Part shown: positions 24,053 to 33,192 of the stretch, piece after piece
How positions within the stretch are numbered: position 1 is the first letter of the stretch
Layout of the letters: every line of letters starts with the position of its first letter
Source: Haematobacter missouriensis
Lineage (GTDB): Bacteria > Pseudomonadota > Alphaproteobacteria > Rhodobacterales > Rhodobacteraceae
DNA length: 58,304 nucleotides
Direction of reading: 5' to 3'
Assembly: GCF_000740775.1 (NCBI RefSeq)
Contig: NZ_JFGS01000027.1
Location: 1-58,304 of the forward strand
Program-made: the position numbers and the translations under genes
The notes under the pieces: generated by a model
Database searches by the model: none
Seen by the model: the letters and a program-made list of their open reading frames with translations, nothing else
Told to the model about the DNA's origin: nothing

Positions 24053-24718
24053 TGCATAAGTAGAATTTTTTCATGAGCCGTGAGTTAAGGAGCTTCGAAT
24101 GAGAAAAAGCCGTTTCACCGAGCCGCAGAACCTGGCTGCTTCGTCGGGCCGAGAGCGGCGTGGCCGTGCCTGAACTGTGTCGGGAGCATGGGATCAGCAT
24201 GGCAAGCTTCTCCAAATGGCGCTCGAAGTATGGCGGCATGGACGCCTCGATGATGAGCCCGATGAAGGCGCTTGAAGACTTGAAGACGAGAATCGGCGGC
24301 TGAAGCGCATGTTCGCCGACCTGAGCATGCAGGCCAAGTTGCTCAAGGAAGCCCTTGGAAAAAAATGACATGGCCAGTTCAAAGCTGCGAGCTGGCCGAG
24401 AAGGCAGTGGCGACGACGGGGGTCAGCATCGCGCTGGCCTGCCGGACCTTTGGGTCGAGCCGAGACCTGCTTTCGCTACAGCCCGAAGCGCGATGCCTAG
24501 AACGAATTCATCGCCGACCTTCCGGGAGGGCTGATCAGGGCGCACCGGACCCGGGGCATGAATGGCTGGGCCTCTACATCTTTGGAAACCATCGACGAGG
24601 CGCAGGAGATCGCAACCGACTGGCTATGGACTTACAACAATGAGCGCCCCGACATGGGCATCGGCGGCATCACACCCGCCCAGAAACTAAGGATGGCTGC
24701 CTGAAGTCTACTTCTGCA
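24053..24718 (+). mobile_element. Decayed IS3-family element (IS407-like)
   Basis: Terminal inverted repeats TGCATAAGTAGAATT (24053-24067) and AAGTCTACTTCTGCA (24704-24718) match at 13 of 15 positions. Inside, orfA starts at 24099 (MRKSRFTEPQN) but is frameshifted; later frames give GVAVPELCREHGISMASFSKW and LKRMFADLSMQAKLLKEALG. OrfB survives as an N-terminal scrap (AEKAVATTGVSIALACRTFG) fused across an internal deletion to the C-terminal EIATDWLWTYNNERPDMGIG...MAA. The catalytic core is gone, so it cannot move by itself. Confidence 0.85.
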
Positions 24719-25142
24719 CACCGTTAAAAAGGGAAGGATTACCGAATATTATTGCGTCGAATGATTCAGATCAAATTCAATCTAAGCGTGCATAAATTTT
24801 ATCAAATATTGGTAATATTACCAATAATACATCATGGCTGCTTATAAATATCTCTGGGTCCAATGTGATGGCAAAAATTTCACTTGATTGCGCGATGCCA
24901 CCGCAACCCGTGGCGCTCGGACAGAACCGACGGGAACAAATACCCGCTTGTGCGGTGTACGGCCCGAACAAGCGGCTTGTCGCAACTTCCCGGCACTGGC
25001 GCAAACGGGAGCTATGGGCCGCAGGCTACAGCGTCTGTAGGATGATGGAGGGGCGATCGCGGCATCTTGTCTAAACGCATAAGTGAGCGCAAACTTAACA
25101 AACCTTTCAGTATGTCGACCAATTTCAGGAGCTTCCATCATC
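24719..25142. other. Intergenic region upstream of aqpZ
   Basis: AT-rich to about 24860, with the 20-bp palindrome at 24807-24826; GC-richer afterwards. The aqpZ promoter should lie in its right part. No gene was recognised. Confidence 0.5.
24807..24826. promoter_or_regulatory. Perfect 20-bp palindrome
   Basis: TATTGGTAATATTACCAATA is a gapless perfect palindrome in the AT-rich region 317 bp upstream of aqpZ. Its size and symmetry suit a dimeric repressor, but no regulator gene is adjacent. Confidence 0.5.
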
Positions 25143-25856
25143 ATGCAGAAGCAGTTGATGGCCGAAGGTCTCGGAACTTTCGTGCTGGTCTTTGGCGGCT
25201 GCGGCAGTGCCATCTTTTCTGCGGCGTTTCCCGGACTGGGGATCGGGTTTGCGGGAGTGGCTCTCGCTTTCGGACTGACCGTGCTGACCATGGTCTATGC
25301 TGTCGGCTGGATCTCGGGGGGGCATTTCAACCCTGCGGTATCTGTCGGGCTGGCGGTCGCGGGGCGGTTTTCATCCACCCACGTGGTGCCCTATGTCGTG
25401 GCGCAACTCGTGGGGGCCATCCTTGCCGCTGCCGCGCTCTATCTGATCGCGACGGGCAAACCGGGATTCGAGCTCGGCAGTTTCGCCGCAAACGGCTATG
25501 GCGACCATTCTCCCGGCGGATATCCTGTGATGTCGGCCTTTCTGACCGAAACAATCCTGACCGCCTTCTTCGTGATCGTCATTCTTGGGGCGACCCATCC
25601 GCGTGCGCCCGCCGGCTTTGCCGGAATCGCGATCGGACTGGCACTGACGCTGATCCACCTGATCGCCATTCCGGTGACCAACACATCGGTCAACCCGGCG
25701 CGCTCAACCAGTCAGGCACTGTTTGCTGGTGGATGGGCACTTGGCCAGCTGTGGCTCTTCTGGCTCGCTCCCCTGCTCGGCGCGGTGATCGGCGGCATGA
25801 TCTGGCGGGTTCTCGCCCATGAAGGGCCCGTGACGACAGGCCTGCCCGCTGCCTGA
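25143..25856 (+). CDS. aqpZ: Aquaporin Z
   Basis: Water channel of the inner membrane, 237 residues. Both NPA half-helix motifs are present ([11 protein letters not shown] and [11 protein letters not shown]). The AqpZ-type selectivity-filter histidine occurs in [13 protein letters not shown] and the arginine directly follows the second NPA. The first helix [21 protein letters not shown] matches AqpZ. The frame is open to ATG 25083, but the family start is ATG 25143, with AGGAG eleven bases upstream. A terminator follows at 25886. Confidence 0.95.
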   Translation: MQKQLMAEGLGTFVLVFGGCGSAIFSAAFPGLGIGFAGVALAFGLTVLTMVYAVGWISGGHFNPAVSVGLAVAGRFSSTHVVPYVVAQLVGAILAAAALYLIATGKPGFELGSFAANGYGDHSPGGYPVMSAFLTETILTAFFVIVILGATHPRAPAGFAGIAIGLALTLIHLIAIPVTNTSVNPARSTSQALFAGGWALGQLWLFWLAPLLGAVIGGMIWRVLAHEGPVTTGLPAA

Positions 25857-25885
25857 CGGCCAACAAGAAAACGGCTCTCCAAAGG

Positions 25886-25928
25886 AAACAGTCATGCTCG
25901 GCGCGTGCCCGATGCATGGCTGTTTTCG
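25886..25928 (+). terminator. Terminator after aqpZ
   Basis: AAACAGTCATGC (25886-25897) pairs with GCATGGCTGTTT (25914-25925), with one G-T-type mismatch, and is followed by TCGTTT. It is a usable intrinsic terminator 30 bases past the aqpZ stop. Confidence 0.6.
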
Positions 25929-26103
25929 TTTCACCAAGTCAGATATTCACGCCGGATCACACCGCTCCACAAAGCCGTTCCGGCTATTGACTTCCTGACC
26001 AGGAAACAGAGTTATTCTCTTAATTCTAAAAAATAAAATGGGCCGCATTGCCTTTTTCATGCAATCAGCCAACATGGTAATGATGCCTCTCCTGGAGCCT
26101 GAA

Positions 26104-26955
26104 ATGCAGCTTTCGCCCCCTCCCACCTCTTTGGAGCCTGTCGTCACTCTGGCCAAAGCGACTCCCCTAGTTTCCAGCAGTCATCTCCTGCCCGCCTTCG
26201 ATGAGCTGGCCCGGGTCATCCGGGAGCGATCAGCCGGGCGGCAGATCATTTTTCTGCCCAATCCCGGCAATTTTGGGGACGGGCTGATCCGTTACGGCGC
26301 GAAGCGGTTTTTGTATGACTACCGTATCCCCCATACTGAAATTCATCTGGGCAAAGGATCGGCCCGCTATTTCCTCGCACCCTATCTTGCCCGCAGAAAC
26401 CGGTATCTCTTCATCTACTCGGGTGGGTCCGCCTGGGGGCACAACTACCGTCACGCGGGGGATATCTGTGCGTTTATTTCATACTTCACGGACAATCTTG
26501 TCGTTTTGCCGTCTACTTTCTACCATTCGGCGCCAAAAGTGCGGGGAACTCTGTTCCGCCGGGATGAATTCGAGAGCGAGGAAGCCTGTCCGCGGTCGCT
26601 CTTCTGTCATGACATGGCGCTCTACCTGATGGCCAAGGGACTGAAGTACGACTTCGGCCCCCCGGAAATTGCCGTGGGCTACGCCTACCGGCGCGACAGA
26701 GAATCCTCCCACCGGTTTGAGAAGGCGGAAGACAACATCGACATCAGCGCTCTCGGCAATCACATGTCGAACGGTGACGATTTCCTGCGCGAGATCGCCC
26801 GTTATGAAACCATCGTGACCGACCGACTGCATATCGGCATCGGCGCAGCGATCCTGGGGCGCAGGGTGAAGCTCTACAGTGGCAACGACTACAAGATTCG
26901 CGCCATCTATCACACGAGCCTCACCCATATTCCAAACATCGAATTTTTGGACTGA
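26104..26955 (+). CDS. Polysaccharide pyruvyl transferase family protein
   Basis: Likely adds ketal-linked pyruvate from PEP to a sugar of the exopolysaccharide. The 283 residues contain LPNPGNFGDGLIRYG, the central GGSAWGHNY and the conserved ending YETIVTDRLHIGIGAAILGRRVKL of PS_pyruv_trans proteins. The frame is open to ATG 26038; ATG 26104 is preferred because GGAG lies six bases upstream, whereas 26038 has none. It is the first gene of the polysaccharide cluster reading rightward. Confidence 0.85.
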   Translation: MQLSPPPTSLEPVVTLAKATPLVSSSHLLPAFDELARVIRERSAGRQIIFLPNPGNFGDGLIRYGAKRFLYDYRIPHTEIHLGKGSARYFLAPYLARRNRYLFIYSGGSAWGHNYRHAGDICAFISYFTDNLVVLPSTFYHSAPKVRGTLFRRDEFESEEACPRSLFCHDMALYLMAKGLKYDFGPPEIAVGYAYRRDRESSHRFEKAEDNIDISALGNHMSNGDDFLREIARYETIVTDRLHIGIGAAILGRRVKLYSGNDYKIRAIYHTSLTHIPNIEFLD

Positions 26956-27111
26956 GCGCAGTTCTTCCGCTCAAGAGGCGGGCAGTTCGAAAAATTTCCT
27001 GTACAGAAGTTTACCAATAGGTCACGTCATATCTTGTAAAAGTTTATCATGTTAAAGATTATCAGTGCGGACATCTTCACACCGCCGTAGTACGAGTACG
27101 AGGATCTCACC

Positions 27112-28206
27112 ATGAACTACTCTTGCGTGATTGCGACCCGGAACCGGCTGGAAGCGTTGAAGCTCAGCATACCGGCGCTGCTTGGTCAGACCCGCACGCC
27201 TCAGGACATCATTGTCGTTGATTCAAGTGATGATGAAGCCGCTGTCCGCAATCTTATCGAAGGGTTCGCGGCCTTGGCCCCCTTGCCTGTGCGCTACATT
27301 CGCAGCGCGCCGGGTGCGGCGGCGCAGCGCAACCTCGGGCTGCGCCATGTCACGGGGGAAGTCGTGCTGTTTCCCGATGACGATTCCCTCCTCTATCCCG
27401 ACGCGATGGATCACATCATGCGCGTCTATGAGCGGGATACCGAGGGGCTGATCGGAGGGGTCTGCGCGGCGGAAGCCCACGCTCCCCACGAAAGCGCCGG
27501 CATCGCGGGGGCTAATGATCGCCCCGGCTACCGTCGACGGCGGAGTGATGCGATGTCTCTCGCCCTTCTGCCCCTCCGGCGGCGGATGGAGGAGCGGCTG
27601 ATCCCCGATCCGTTCCTGACCCTTGCCGCGCAAAAACGCGCGCGCCTGCGGCAACCGGACTGGCTGGACGAAGTTCAGGCGATCCATGTTCCCTACATGA
27701 CCGGTTTCCGCATGTCCTTTCGGACAGAGGTGATCCGCGGTCTCCAGTTCGATGAAGGTCTGGGCCGCTATGCGCTGTTCGAGGATATCGACGCCTCCCT
27801 GCGCACGCTCGACAGTTTTTGCATCGTGGCCGCGACGCAAGCCTTCATCTATCACCACAAGGCCCCCGAACGGCGGGATGCAGGGCAGGCGATGGGTGTC
27901 ATGCATATCCTCAACCGCGCTTATGTGCTGGCGAAGGACAGGTCCGACAACCCGCGGGAATGGGCCCGGATACAGTCAGAAGCGCGGCGTTTCGCGGGCT
28001 ACAAGACCCTGCTCTACCGGCTACGGGCGAAATCCACCTTTGCTCGGGATCGCTTGCGCGGAGCGGAACTTGCCTCCGCCGACCAGCAGAAACTCTTCAA
28101 CGCACCGCGACACGAACTGGCGGCGACTTATGCCCGCCTAAAGGAGCTTTGCCTGCGCAGCCCCATGCGGGAAAAAACGCGGGTTCAGGCTACTTCCACT
28201 TCTTGA
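27112..28206 (+). CDS. Glycosyltransferase family 2
   Basis: Cytoplasmic-face GT-A glycosyltransferase, 364 residues. The N-terminus CVIATRNRLEALKLSIPALL and the nucleotide/metal region DIIVVDSSDD are typical, followed by AAAQRNLGLRHVTGEVVLFPDDDS, which holds the DxD motif. A C-terminal helical part of 150 residues has no transmembrane helix. GAGGATC precedes the ATG. It probably adds one sugar to the lipid-linked repeat unit; donor and acceptor are unknown. Confidence 0.88.
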   Translation: MNYSCVIATRNRLEALKLSIPALLGQTRTPQDIIVVDSSDDEAAVRNLIEGFAALAPLPVRYIRSAPGAAAQRNLGLRHVTGEVVLFPDDDSLLYPDAMDHIMRVYERDTEGLIGGVCAAEAHAPHESAGIAGANDRPGYRRRRSDAMSLALLPLRRRMEERLIPDPFLTLAAQKRARLRQPDWLDEVQAIHVPYMTGFRMSFRTEVIRGLQFDEGLGRYALFEDIDASLRTLDSFCIVAATQAFIYHHKAPERRDAGQAMGVMHILNRAYVLAKDRSDNPREWARIQSEARRFAGYKTLLYRLRAKSTFARDRLRGAELASADQQKLFNAPRHELAATYARLKELCLRSPMREKTRVQATSTS

Positions 28207-28363
28207 GTTGCCTGTCACCGTTCTGGGTGACGGCAGAGATACTCATGATCATGGCAGCAGGAGCAGAAACCAGCCGCCATGATCCGGCCTGATATTCGCG
28301 CGCTTGACCCAAAACGCCAAGACTGGAAGGCTCCCGGCAGGATCTGTCCCCAGGAGGCGCATC

Positions 28364-30706
28364 GTGGCTGTTCCGAATTTTGTCCCGCCTCCGGTGCAAG
28401 GCATCTCCGGCCCCGGCCCCTATGCCATTCCGCATCCCTATGAGGCGGGGGACATCGGGGTGCTGGTCCTGCATCACGACGCACGGATCGAACTGTCGGA
28501 GGCGGAGTTCCGGCTGATTCCGCCCGCCTCCTCCACCGCGGGGGAGCTTCTGCTCGCGCCCGAGACGGCGGAACGGCTGGCGGGTGGCCTGCTGCTTCCC
28601 TTCCGGCAGAGCCAGCTTGCGCAGGGCTGGGGGCGGAGTGCGGGGCGGCACGGGCTGGAGGCGCAGCTCGACCTCATCGTGCGGGCCTTGCAGGACCAGA
28701 CGCGGAGACTGGATGCGGCGCTCAGGCTCGACATGCCGGTGGCGCCGCTCCATCCGCAGCCGGGGCGCCCGCTGGTCGGAACGGAGACAGGCGGGCTGGA
28801 CTGGGGTCGGACCACGGTGGAGACGGCGGAGACCGCCGCCGCGATGCTGGAGCAGGCGGGCCTGATCGCCACGCCCGCGCCCTGGCCCGGCAAGGCGGAG
28901 TTCCTCTCCGCCCCGATCAACCCCGCAACCCGCCTCGCCCGCGTCATGGGCGACGGGCTGGAACTGGTTTACCGGCGCGACCCGGCAGGCGCGACGCGCC
29001 ATCGGGACGGCAGCCGCTGGCGGCTCCTCTCCGGCGCGCACTACCCGGATGTGGCCAGCCTGCGGGCGGCGCGGCATCCGTTCGATCCGGGCGACAGCCT
29101 GCGGGCGGGGAGCTTCGGCTATGTCACACTGGCCGCGGACCGGACAGCCGCCCCCGATCTGGTGACAGCGGGGGGAACGGCGCTGGCGGTGGAGCCGGAC
29201 CGGGACGGCTACGTGGATCTCGACGCCTTCGGGGCGGCGGGCGACGGGCAGACGGACGACAGCGCCGCGCTCACCCGCGCCATCGCCCGCGGCAAGGTCC
29301 GCCTCGGGCCGCATACCTATGCCGTCAACGAAATCCAGCCTGTCACCGGCATGCGCATCGAAGGCCCGGGCGGAGAGCTTCAGGCGGGGCGCTACGGCCT
29401 CGTCTGCACGGTCGAGGGCGGCGCCATCTTCCGCGACCGGGATGAGGCGCCGATCTATTCGGTGGTGCTCGACGGCTTCTTCGCCGAGGCGCGCGCCCGG
29501 AATGTCCTCTTCTACGACAGCCCTTCGCAGAAGAAGTACTCAGGGGGCTTTCGCATACGGCGGCTGGAGATCTCGAACGAGTTCCAGCTCCTTTTCCGCT
29601 GCGTGCCGATCTACTGGCTGATAGATGACTGCCGCTTCGGATTCTTCGGCGGTCGGCAGGGGGGAGGGCAGGAATTCCGTGTCTTCGAGGCATGGTCGGA
29701 CTCCACCGGCTGCCCGGTCAATCTCAACAAGGTGACGAATACCACCCATTACCACTGCACGGCGGGCAAGAGCTTCACCGCTGCCTATACGCTCCGCTGC
29801 GGGGCGAGCTGGACATTCGAGAACTGTTCGGCCGAACAGTTCGAGGGCGCCTACGTCGTCGATGCCCGCAGCTTCTCCACCCTCTTGTGGCGGGGCGGCT
29901 GGATAGAGCACATCAATACCGCGGCGGTCTTCCGCAGTTCCGTGGACCAGAAGGCGCCCTATGTGCTGAACGGCACACCGTTTTCCGTGGAAGGGACGAA
30001 GTTCTACATCGGCAACAAGACCTGCCTGACGCTGATCGACAATCGCAACGGGCTGGTGTCGCTCACAAATATCAACATCCTCGGCCATGATCCGGCATTC
30101 AAGGCTGTCTCCAACCCCTGGCAGGTGGCGCTGCTGCGCAATGTCTATTACGGCCAGACCCCCGCGTTCGGCATGGGGATCATCGAGCAGGGCCGGGTGG
30201 CCAGCGGGCGCTTCTCTCCCTGGCGAAACGGCATTCCGCCGGAGCGGCTTGCCGTGCTTTCCCGCGGGGGCCGCGCCACCGCCCAGACCTCCGCCCTGAC
30301 AGGAGAAGGGACGAGCCTGTTGCACGTGCGGGGCGGAAGCGAAGCCTGTGCCGTCGCTCTGGAGGTGCCGCTCTCTCTGCTCGCCTCTGTCTGGAACGGG
30401 TATCTGACGATCGTGGGGGTCGGCAGCTGGCAGCAAGCCGGACGAGAGGGGCGGCGGGTCAGTGCGGTGTACTGGGCCAATGCCGATCTCTCAGGACCAC
30501 CGACCAGCATCGCCGCGCCCGAACAGGCCCTGGTCAGAACCGATACCGGTCTGGGAGTGACGCGCGTTACCAGCTTCGTGCCCGCCAACCCCGCGTCATT
30601 CCATATCGGCCTGATCCTGGAGACAGCAGAGGATGCCGATTTCCTTCTGGAGGGGCTGCATCTCCTTCCCGGAGAGGTGGTCTGCAACCAGCCCTTCTTT
30701 GCTTGA
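28364..30706 (+). CDS. Phage tailspike-like beta-helix protein in the polysaccharide cluster
   Basis: 780 residues from GTG 28364, which has a perfect AGGAGG six bases upstream (an earlier TTG at 28304 lacks one). The first 130 residues (GPGPYAIPHPYEAGDIGVLV, EFRLIPPAS, then LEAQLDLIVRALQDQTRRLD) resemble the particle-attachment domain of T7-like tail fibres. From about residue 280 the segment YVDLDAFGAAGDGQTDDSAA opens a right-handed beta-helix as in pectate-lyase-3-type tailspikes and polysaccharide depolymerases. A C-terminal carbohydrate-binding-like region follows. There is no signal peptide and no neighbouring phage gene. It may cleave or modify the local polysaccharide, or be a captured phage gene. 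Confidence 0.7.
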   Translation: MAVPNFVPPPVQGISGPGPYAIPHPYEAGDIGVLVLHHDARIELSEAEFRLIPPASSTAGELLLAPETAERLAGGLLLPFRQSQLAQGWGRSAGRHGLEAQLDLIVRALQDQTRRLDAALRLDMPVAPLHPQPGRPLVGTETGGLDWGRTTVETAETAAAMLEQAGLIATPAPWPGKAEFLSAPINPATRLARVMGDGLELVYRRDPAGATRHRDGSRWRLLSGAHYPDVASLRAARHPFDPGDSLRAGSFGYVTLAADRTAAPDLVTAGGTALAVEPDRDGYVDLDAFGAAGDGQTDDSAALTRAIARGKVRLGPHTYAVNEIQPVTGMRIEGPGGELQAGRYGLVCTVEGGAIFRDRDEAPIYSVVLDGFFAEARARNVLFYDSPSQKKYSGGFRIRRLEISNEFQLLFRCVPIYWLIDDCRFGFFGGRQGGGQEFRVFEAWSDSTGCPVNLNKVTNTTHYHCTAGKSFTAAYTLRCGASWTFENCSAEQFEGAYVVDARSFSTLLWRGGWIEHINTAAVFRSSVDQKAPYVLNGTPFSVEGTKFYIGNKTCLTLIDNRNGLVSLTNINILGHDPAFKAVSNPWQVALLRNVYYGQTPAFGMGIIEQGRVASGRFSPWRNGIPPERLAVLSRGGRATAQTSALTGEGTSLLHVRGGSEACAVALEVPLSLLASVWNGYLTIVGVGSWQQAGREGRRVSAVYWANADLSGPPTSIAAPEQALVRTDTGLGVTRVTSFVPANPASFHIGLILETAEDADFLLEGLHLLPGEVVCNQPFFA

Positions 30707-30795
30707 GGGACTGCAACCGGCAGGGAAGTGGTGTTCATGTCAGGCGGGTGCTCTTATAGACCAGAGCGCCGCTTCCCGCTGCCCGGACCTTTCTG

Positions 30796-31527
30796 ATGAC
30801 CGCTTCCCCCGCTCCGCCAATTCTTCTTACCTCCGCGATTCACGTTTCCGCGCCGCTGACGGCGCTGACGGACACGGCCCTCCGCCTTGACGCCCATCTC
30901 GCCAGCCTGAGCGCCTGGAGCCGGACGCGCGGAGTCCGTGAAATCGTGATCTGTGACGGGTCGGGCTTCGATCTAGACCCCCATATCGATCCGATCCGCA
31001 AGGAGAACCCGAATGTCGTGATCGAGGTCCTGTCCTTTCAGAATGATCGCGCCACGGTCGCCCGCCGCGGCAAGGGATATGGCGAGGGGGAGATCGTGGC
31101 CCATGCCCTGAAGGAAAGCCGCCTGTTGCGCGATCGTCCCGCCTTCGGCAAATGCACGGGCAAGCTGTGGCTCGAGAACTTCGGCGCTTGCCTCAAAGGC
31201 TGGAATGGCCGGGCGGGCTTCAACCTCTGGGGCCGTTCCCGGATCGACAGCATCGACACGCGCTTCTACCTGGTGGCACGCTCCTTTTTTGAGAACCACC
31301 TTCAGGACCGGTATCGCAATGTCGATGATCCCGCGGGGTATTACCTTGAACACAGCTACCGCGATGGGCTGAGCGGGCTTTCCCCGCGGAGCTATGTGAT
31401 GTGGCCCGCTCCGCGGCTGCAGGGACTGTCGGGCTCCTCCGGTCGCGGATTGCCGCGCCAGGGGCTGGGGCGGGTCAAGAACGATCTGCGAAATCTCGCC
31501 TACCGGGCGGGAGTTCTGCCGCTGTGA
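30796..31527 (+). CDS. Uncharacterised polysaccharide-cluster protein, glycosyltransferase-like
   Basis: 243 residues. The start ILLTSAIHVSAPLTALTD and the segment REIVICDGSGFDLDPHI, followed by a KGYGEGEIVAHAL motif, resemble short nucleotide-sugar-dependent transferases of LPS and capsule clusters. The classic DxD is not obvious (CDGSGFD may replace it). There is no signal peptide or membrane helix. It lies between the tailspike-like gene and the flippase gene in the same direction. The role as a glycosyltransferase is inferred from context and weak motifs. Confidence 0.55.
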   Translation: MTASPAPPILLTSAIHVSAPLTALTDTALRLDAHLASLSAWSRTRGVREIVICDGSGFDLDPHIDPIRKENPNVVIEVLSFQNDRATVARRGKGYGEGEIVAHALKESRLLRDRPAFGKCTGKLWLENFGACLKGWNGRAGFNLWGRSRIDSIDTRFYLVARSFFENHLQDRYRNVDDPAGYYLEHSYRDGLSGLSPRSYVMWPAPRLQGLSGSSGRGLPRQGLGRVKNDLRNLAYRAGVLPL

Positions 31528-31855
31528 GAAGGAAGATGCGGGGCGGGATTGCCTATCCATCCGCCGGATTTTATTGCCGTCCCATTGCGGGAACGACGGC
31601 TTTCCGATCCCCCCGCTGCCCCGCCGGAGAGTCAATGGACCTGCACCGCTTCCCCCTGCCGCTGCTTCTTTTCCCTGTCCGGCCTTCTCCTGCCCGGCCT
31701 TCTCCTGTCCGAAGGAATGCCGGAACTGCCTTGCCACCAGGCGCCTCCGGGCTTTCCGGTTGCCTGTCGGCAAGGGGCGGGGCTGTGCAGCCCGCAGTGC
31801 GGCCCCCCGTGGCGGGCACCAAGGCCGGCCGGATGTCCGGGAGCGGCCATTCGGC
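31528..31855. other. Intergenic stretch with a short tandem duplication
   Basis: About 330 GC-rich bases before the flippase start. It contains a tandem duplication of CCGGCCTTCTCCTG with 15-bp period (31679-31708). The flippase frame stays open upstream to 31574, but that part has no membrane character. Nothing else was recognised. Confidence 0.45.
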
Positions 31856-33142
31856 ATGACAGAAGCACGCTTCAACCTTCGAAAGAACGTCCTTCATCAG
31901 GCGTTTTCCTTTGCTGTCAGTCTTGCCCTGACGTTTCTCACCTATCGCATCCTGATCGGCCGCAGCGGCATCGAGGCGGTTGGGACATGGTCCCTGCTTC
32001 TTGCGTGGACCTCGCTTATCCGGCTGGGGGACCTGGGCCTTTCCACGGCGACCCTGCGGTTCGTTGCTCGGCATGATCTCGATCACGAGCAGGAGGTGAT
32101 CCGGGATACGATCGAAACCGGAATTCTTTCCAACAGCGCGATCTTCGGACTTCTGAACCTGCTCGGCTGGGGGGTCCTCGCCTGGACATTGCCCTATCTC
32201 GTATCCGCGGACCATCTGGCAGAGGGCGAGGCACTGCTTCCCTGGCTGTTCCTCCTGTCTTTCCTGAGCAATCTTTCCTGGATCGTGCTCGGCAGCCTTC
32301 AGGGGCTTCATGCCGGCTATGTGGCCGCGCGCCTGTCCGTTGCGGGAAACATCCTGCAGCTTGTGCTGGCCATCGTGCTCATTCCGCATTTCAGCCTTCA
32401 GGGACTCGCGTGGGCGCAGATCGCGATGCATGTCACCCTGTCGGTCGCAGGCTGGCTCATGCTGCACCGCTGGGTTCCCTCCGCCGGGTGGCTCCCCTGT
32501 CACTTCAACTATGAACGCTTCCGGGAGATGCTGGGCTACAGCCTGCGCGCGCAGGTGGCGAGCACCTTGTCCAATTTCTTCGAACCCGCGACGAAATTGC
32601 TCGTCAGCCTGTTCGGCGACGCCGCCCTGCAGGGCCTCTACGAGCTGGCCTACAAGACGGTCATGCTACCGCGATCCGTGGTGCTGGCCAGCATTCAGGC
32701 CTCCATGCCCGCCTTCAGCTATCAGACCAAGGCTGACCCGGAAGCGAGCCGTGGGCTCTATCGCAGAATCCTGCGCCGTACCGCACAGGTGACCGCGGCG
32801 GTTGGCGCGGCGATCTGCCTTGGAGCCCCGGTTGCCTCCTGGCTCTGGCTTGGCCACGTGGACCTGCGCTACTGGGCTTTCACGGTGATCCTGACGCTGG
32901 GGATTCTGACTGCGCTGGTCAACGCGCCGGGCGCCTCGATCGGCTTCGTCACAGGCCATCTGCGCCATAACATATGGATCGCGGTTGCCACGCTCGCCTT
33001 CACCTTCGCTTTGGGCTTCCTGATGGGCCGGATCTTCGGGCCTTACGGCACGGTCACCGCTATTTCGGTCGGAACCGGGCTTGGAAGCATGATCCTCCGG
33101 CGGCTGAACGAACGTCTCCTGTATCAGGAGAACCGAGTGTGA
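31856..33142 (+). CDS. Wzx-type polysaccharide flippase
   Basis: Inner-membrane protein, 428 residues with about twelve hydrophobic segments, of the MOP/polysaccharide-synthesis (Wzx, RfbX) superfamily. It moves undecaprenyl-linked repeat units to the periplasm. The N-terminus FNLRKNVLHQAFSFAVSLAL, IRLGDLGLSTATLRFVARH and the repeated helix-pair layout are characteristic. ATG 31856 is chosen because residues before it are non-homologous proline/arginine-rich sequence. It is flanked by glycosyltransferases and works with the EpsG-like polymerase at 39009. Confidence 0.82.
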   Translation: MTEARFNLRKNVLHQAFSFAVSLALTFLTYRILIGRSGIEAVGTWSLLLAWTSLIRLGDLGLSTATLRFVARHDLDHEQEVIRDTIETGILSNSAIFGLLNLLGWGVLAWTLPYLVSADHLAEGEALLPWLFLLSFLSNLSWIVLGSLQGLHAGYVAARLSVAGNILQLVLAIVLIPHFSLQGLAWAQIAMHVTLSVAGWLMLHRWVPSAGWLPCHFNYERFREMLGYSLRAQVASTLSNFFEPATKLLVSLFGDAALQGLYELAYKTVMLPRSVVLASIQASMPAFSYQTKADPEASRGLYRRILRRTAQVTAAVGAAICLGAPVASWLWLGHVDLRYWAFTVILTLGILTALVNAPGASIGFVTGHLRHNIWIAVATLAFTFALGFLMGRIFGPYGTVTAISVGTGLGSMILRRLNERLLYQENRV

Positions 33143-33192
33143 CACGCCTGCCTCCCTTTCCGTTCCGCTTTCCTGCCTGTAGGTAAACCTCC

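Noticed and set aside
28304-28363. TTG start for the tailspike-like gene
   Set aside because: There is no ribosome-binding site, whereas GTG 28364 has a perfect AGGAGG at correct spacing.
28304-30706. Prophage containing the tailspike-like gene
   Set aside because: No capsid, terminase, tail, lysis or integrase gene lies in the surrounding 20 kb, which is all polysaccharide biosynthesis.
31574-31855. N-terminal 94-codon extension of the flippase
   Set aside because: It is proline/arginine-rich without membrane character and contains a tandem duplication. The family start is ATG 31856.
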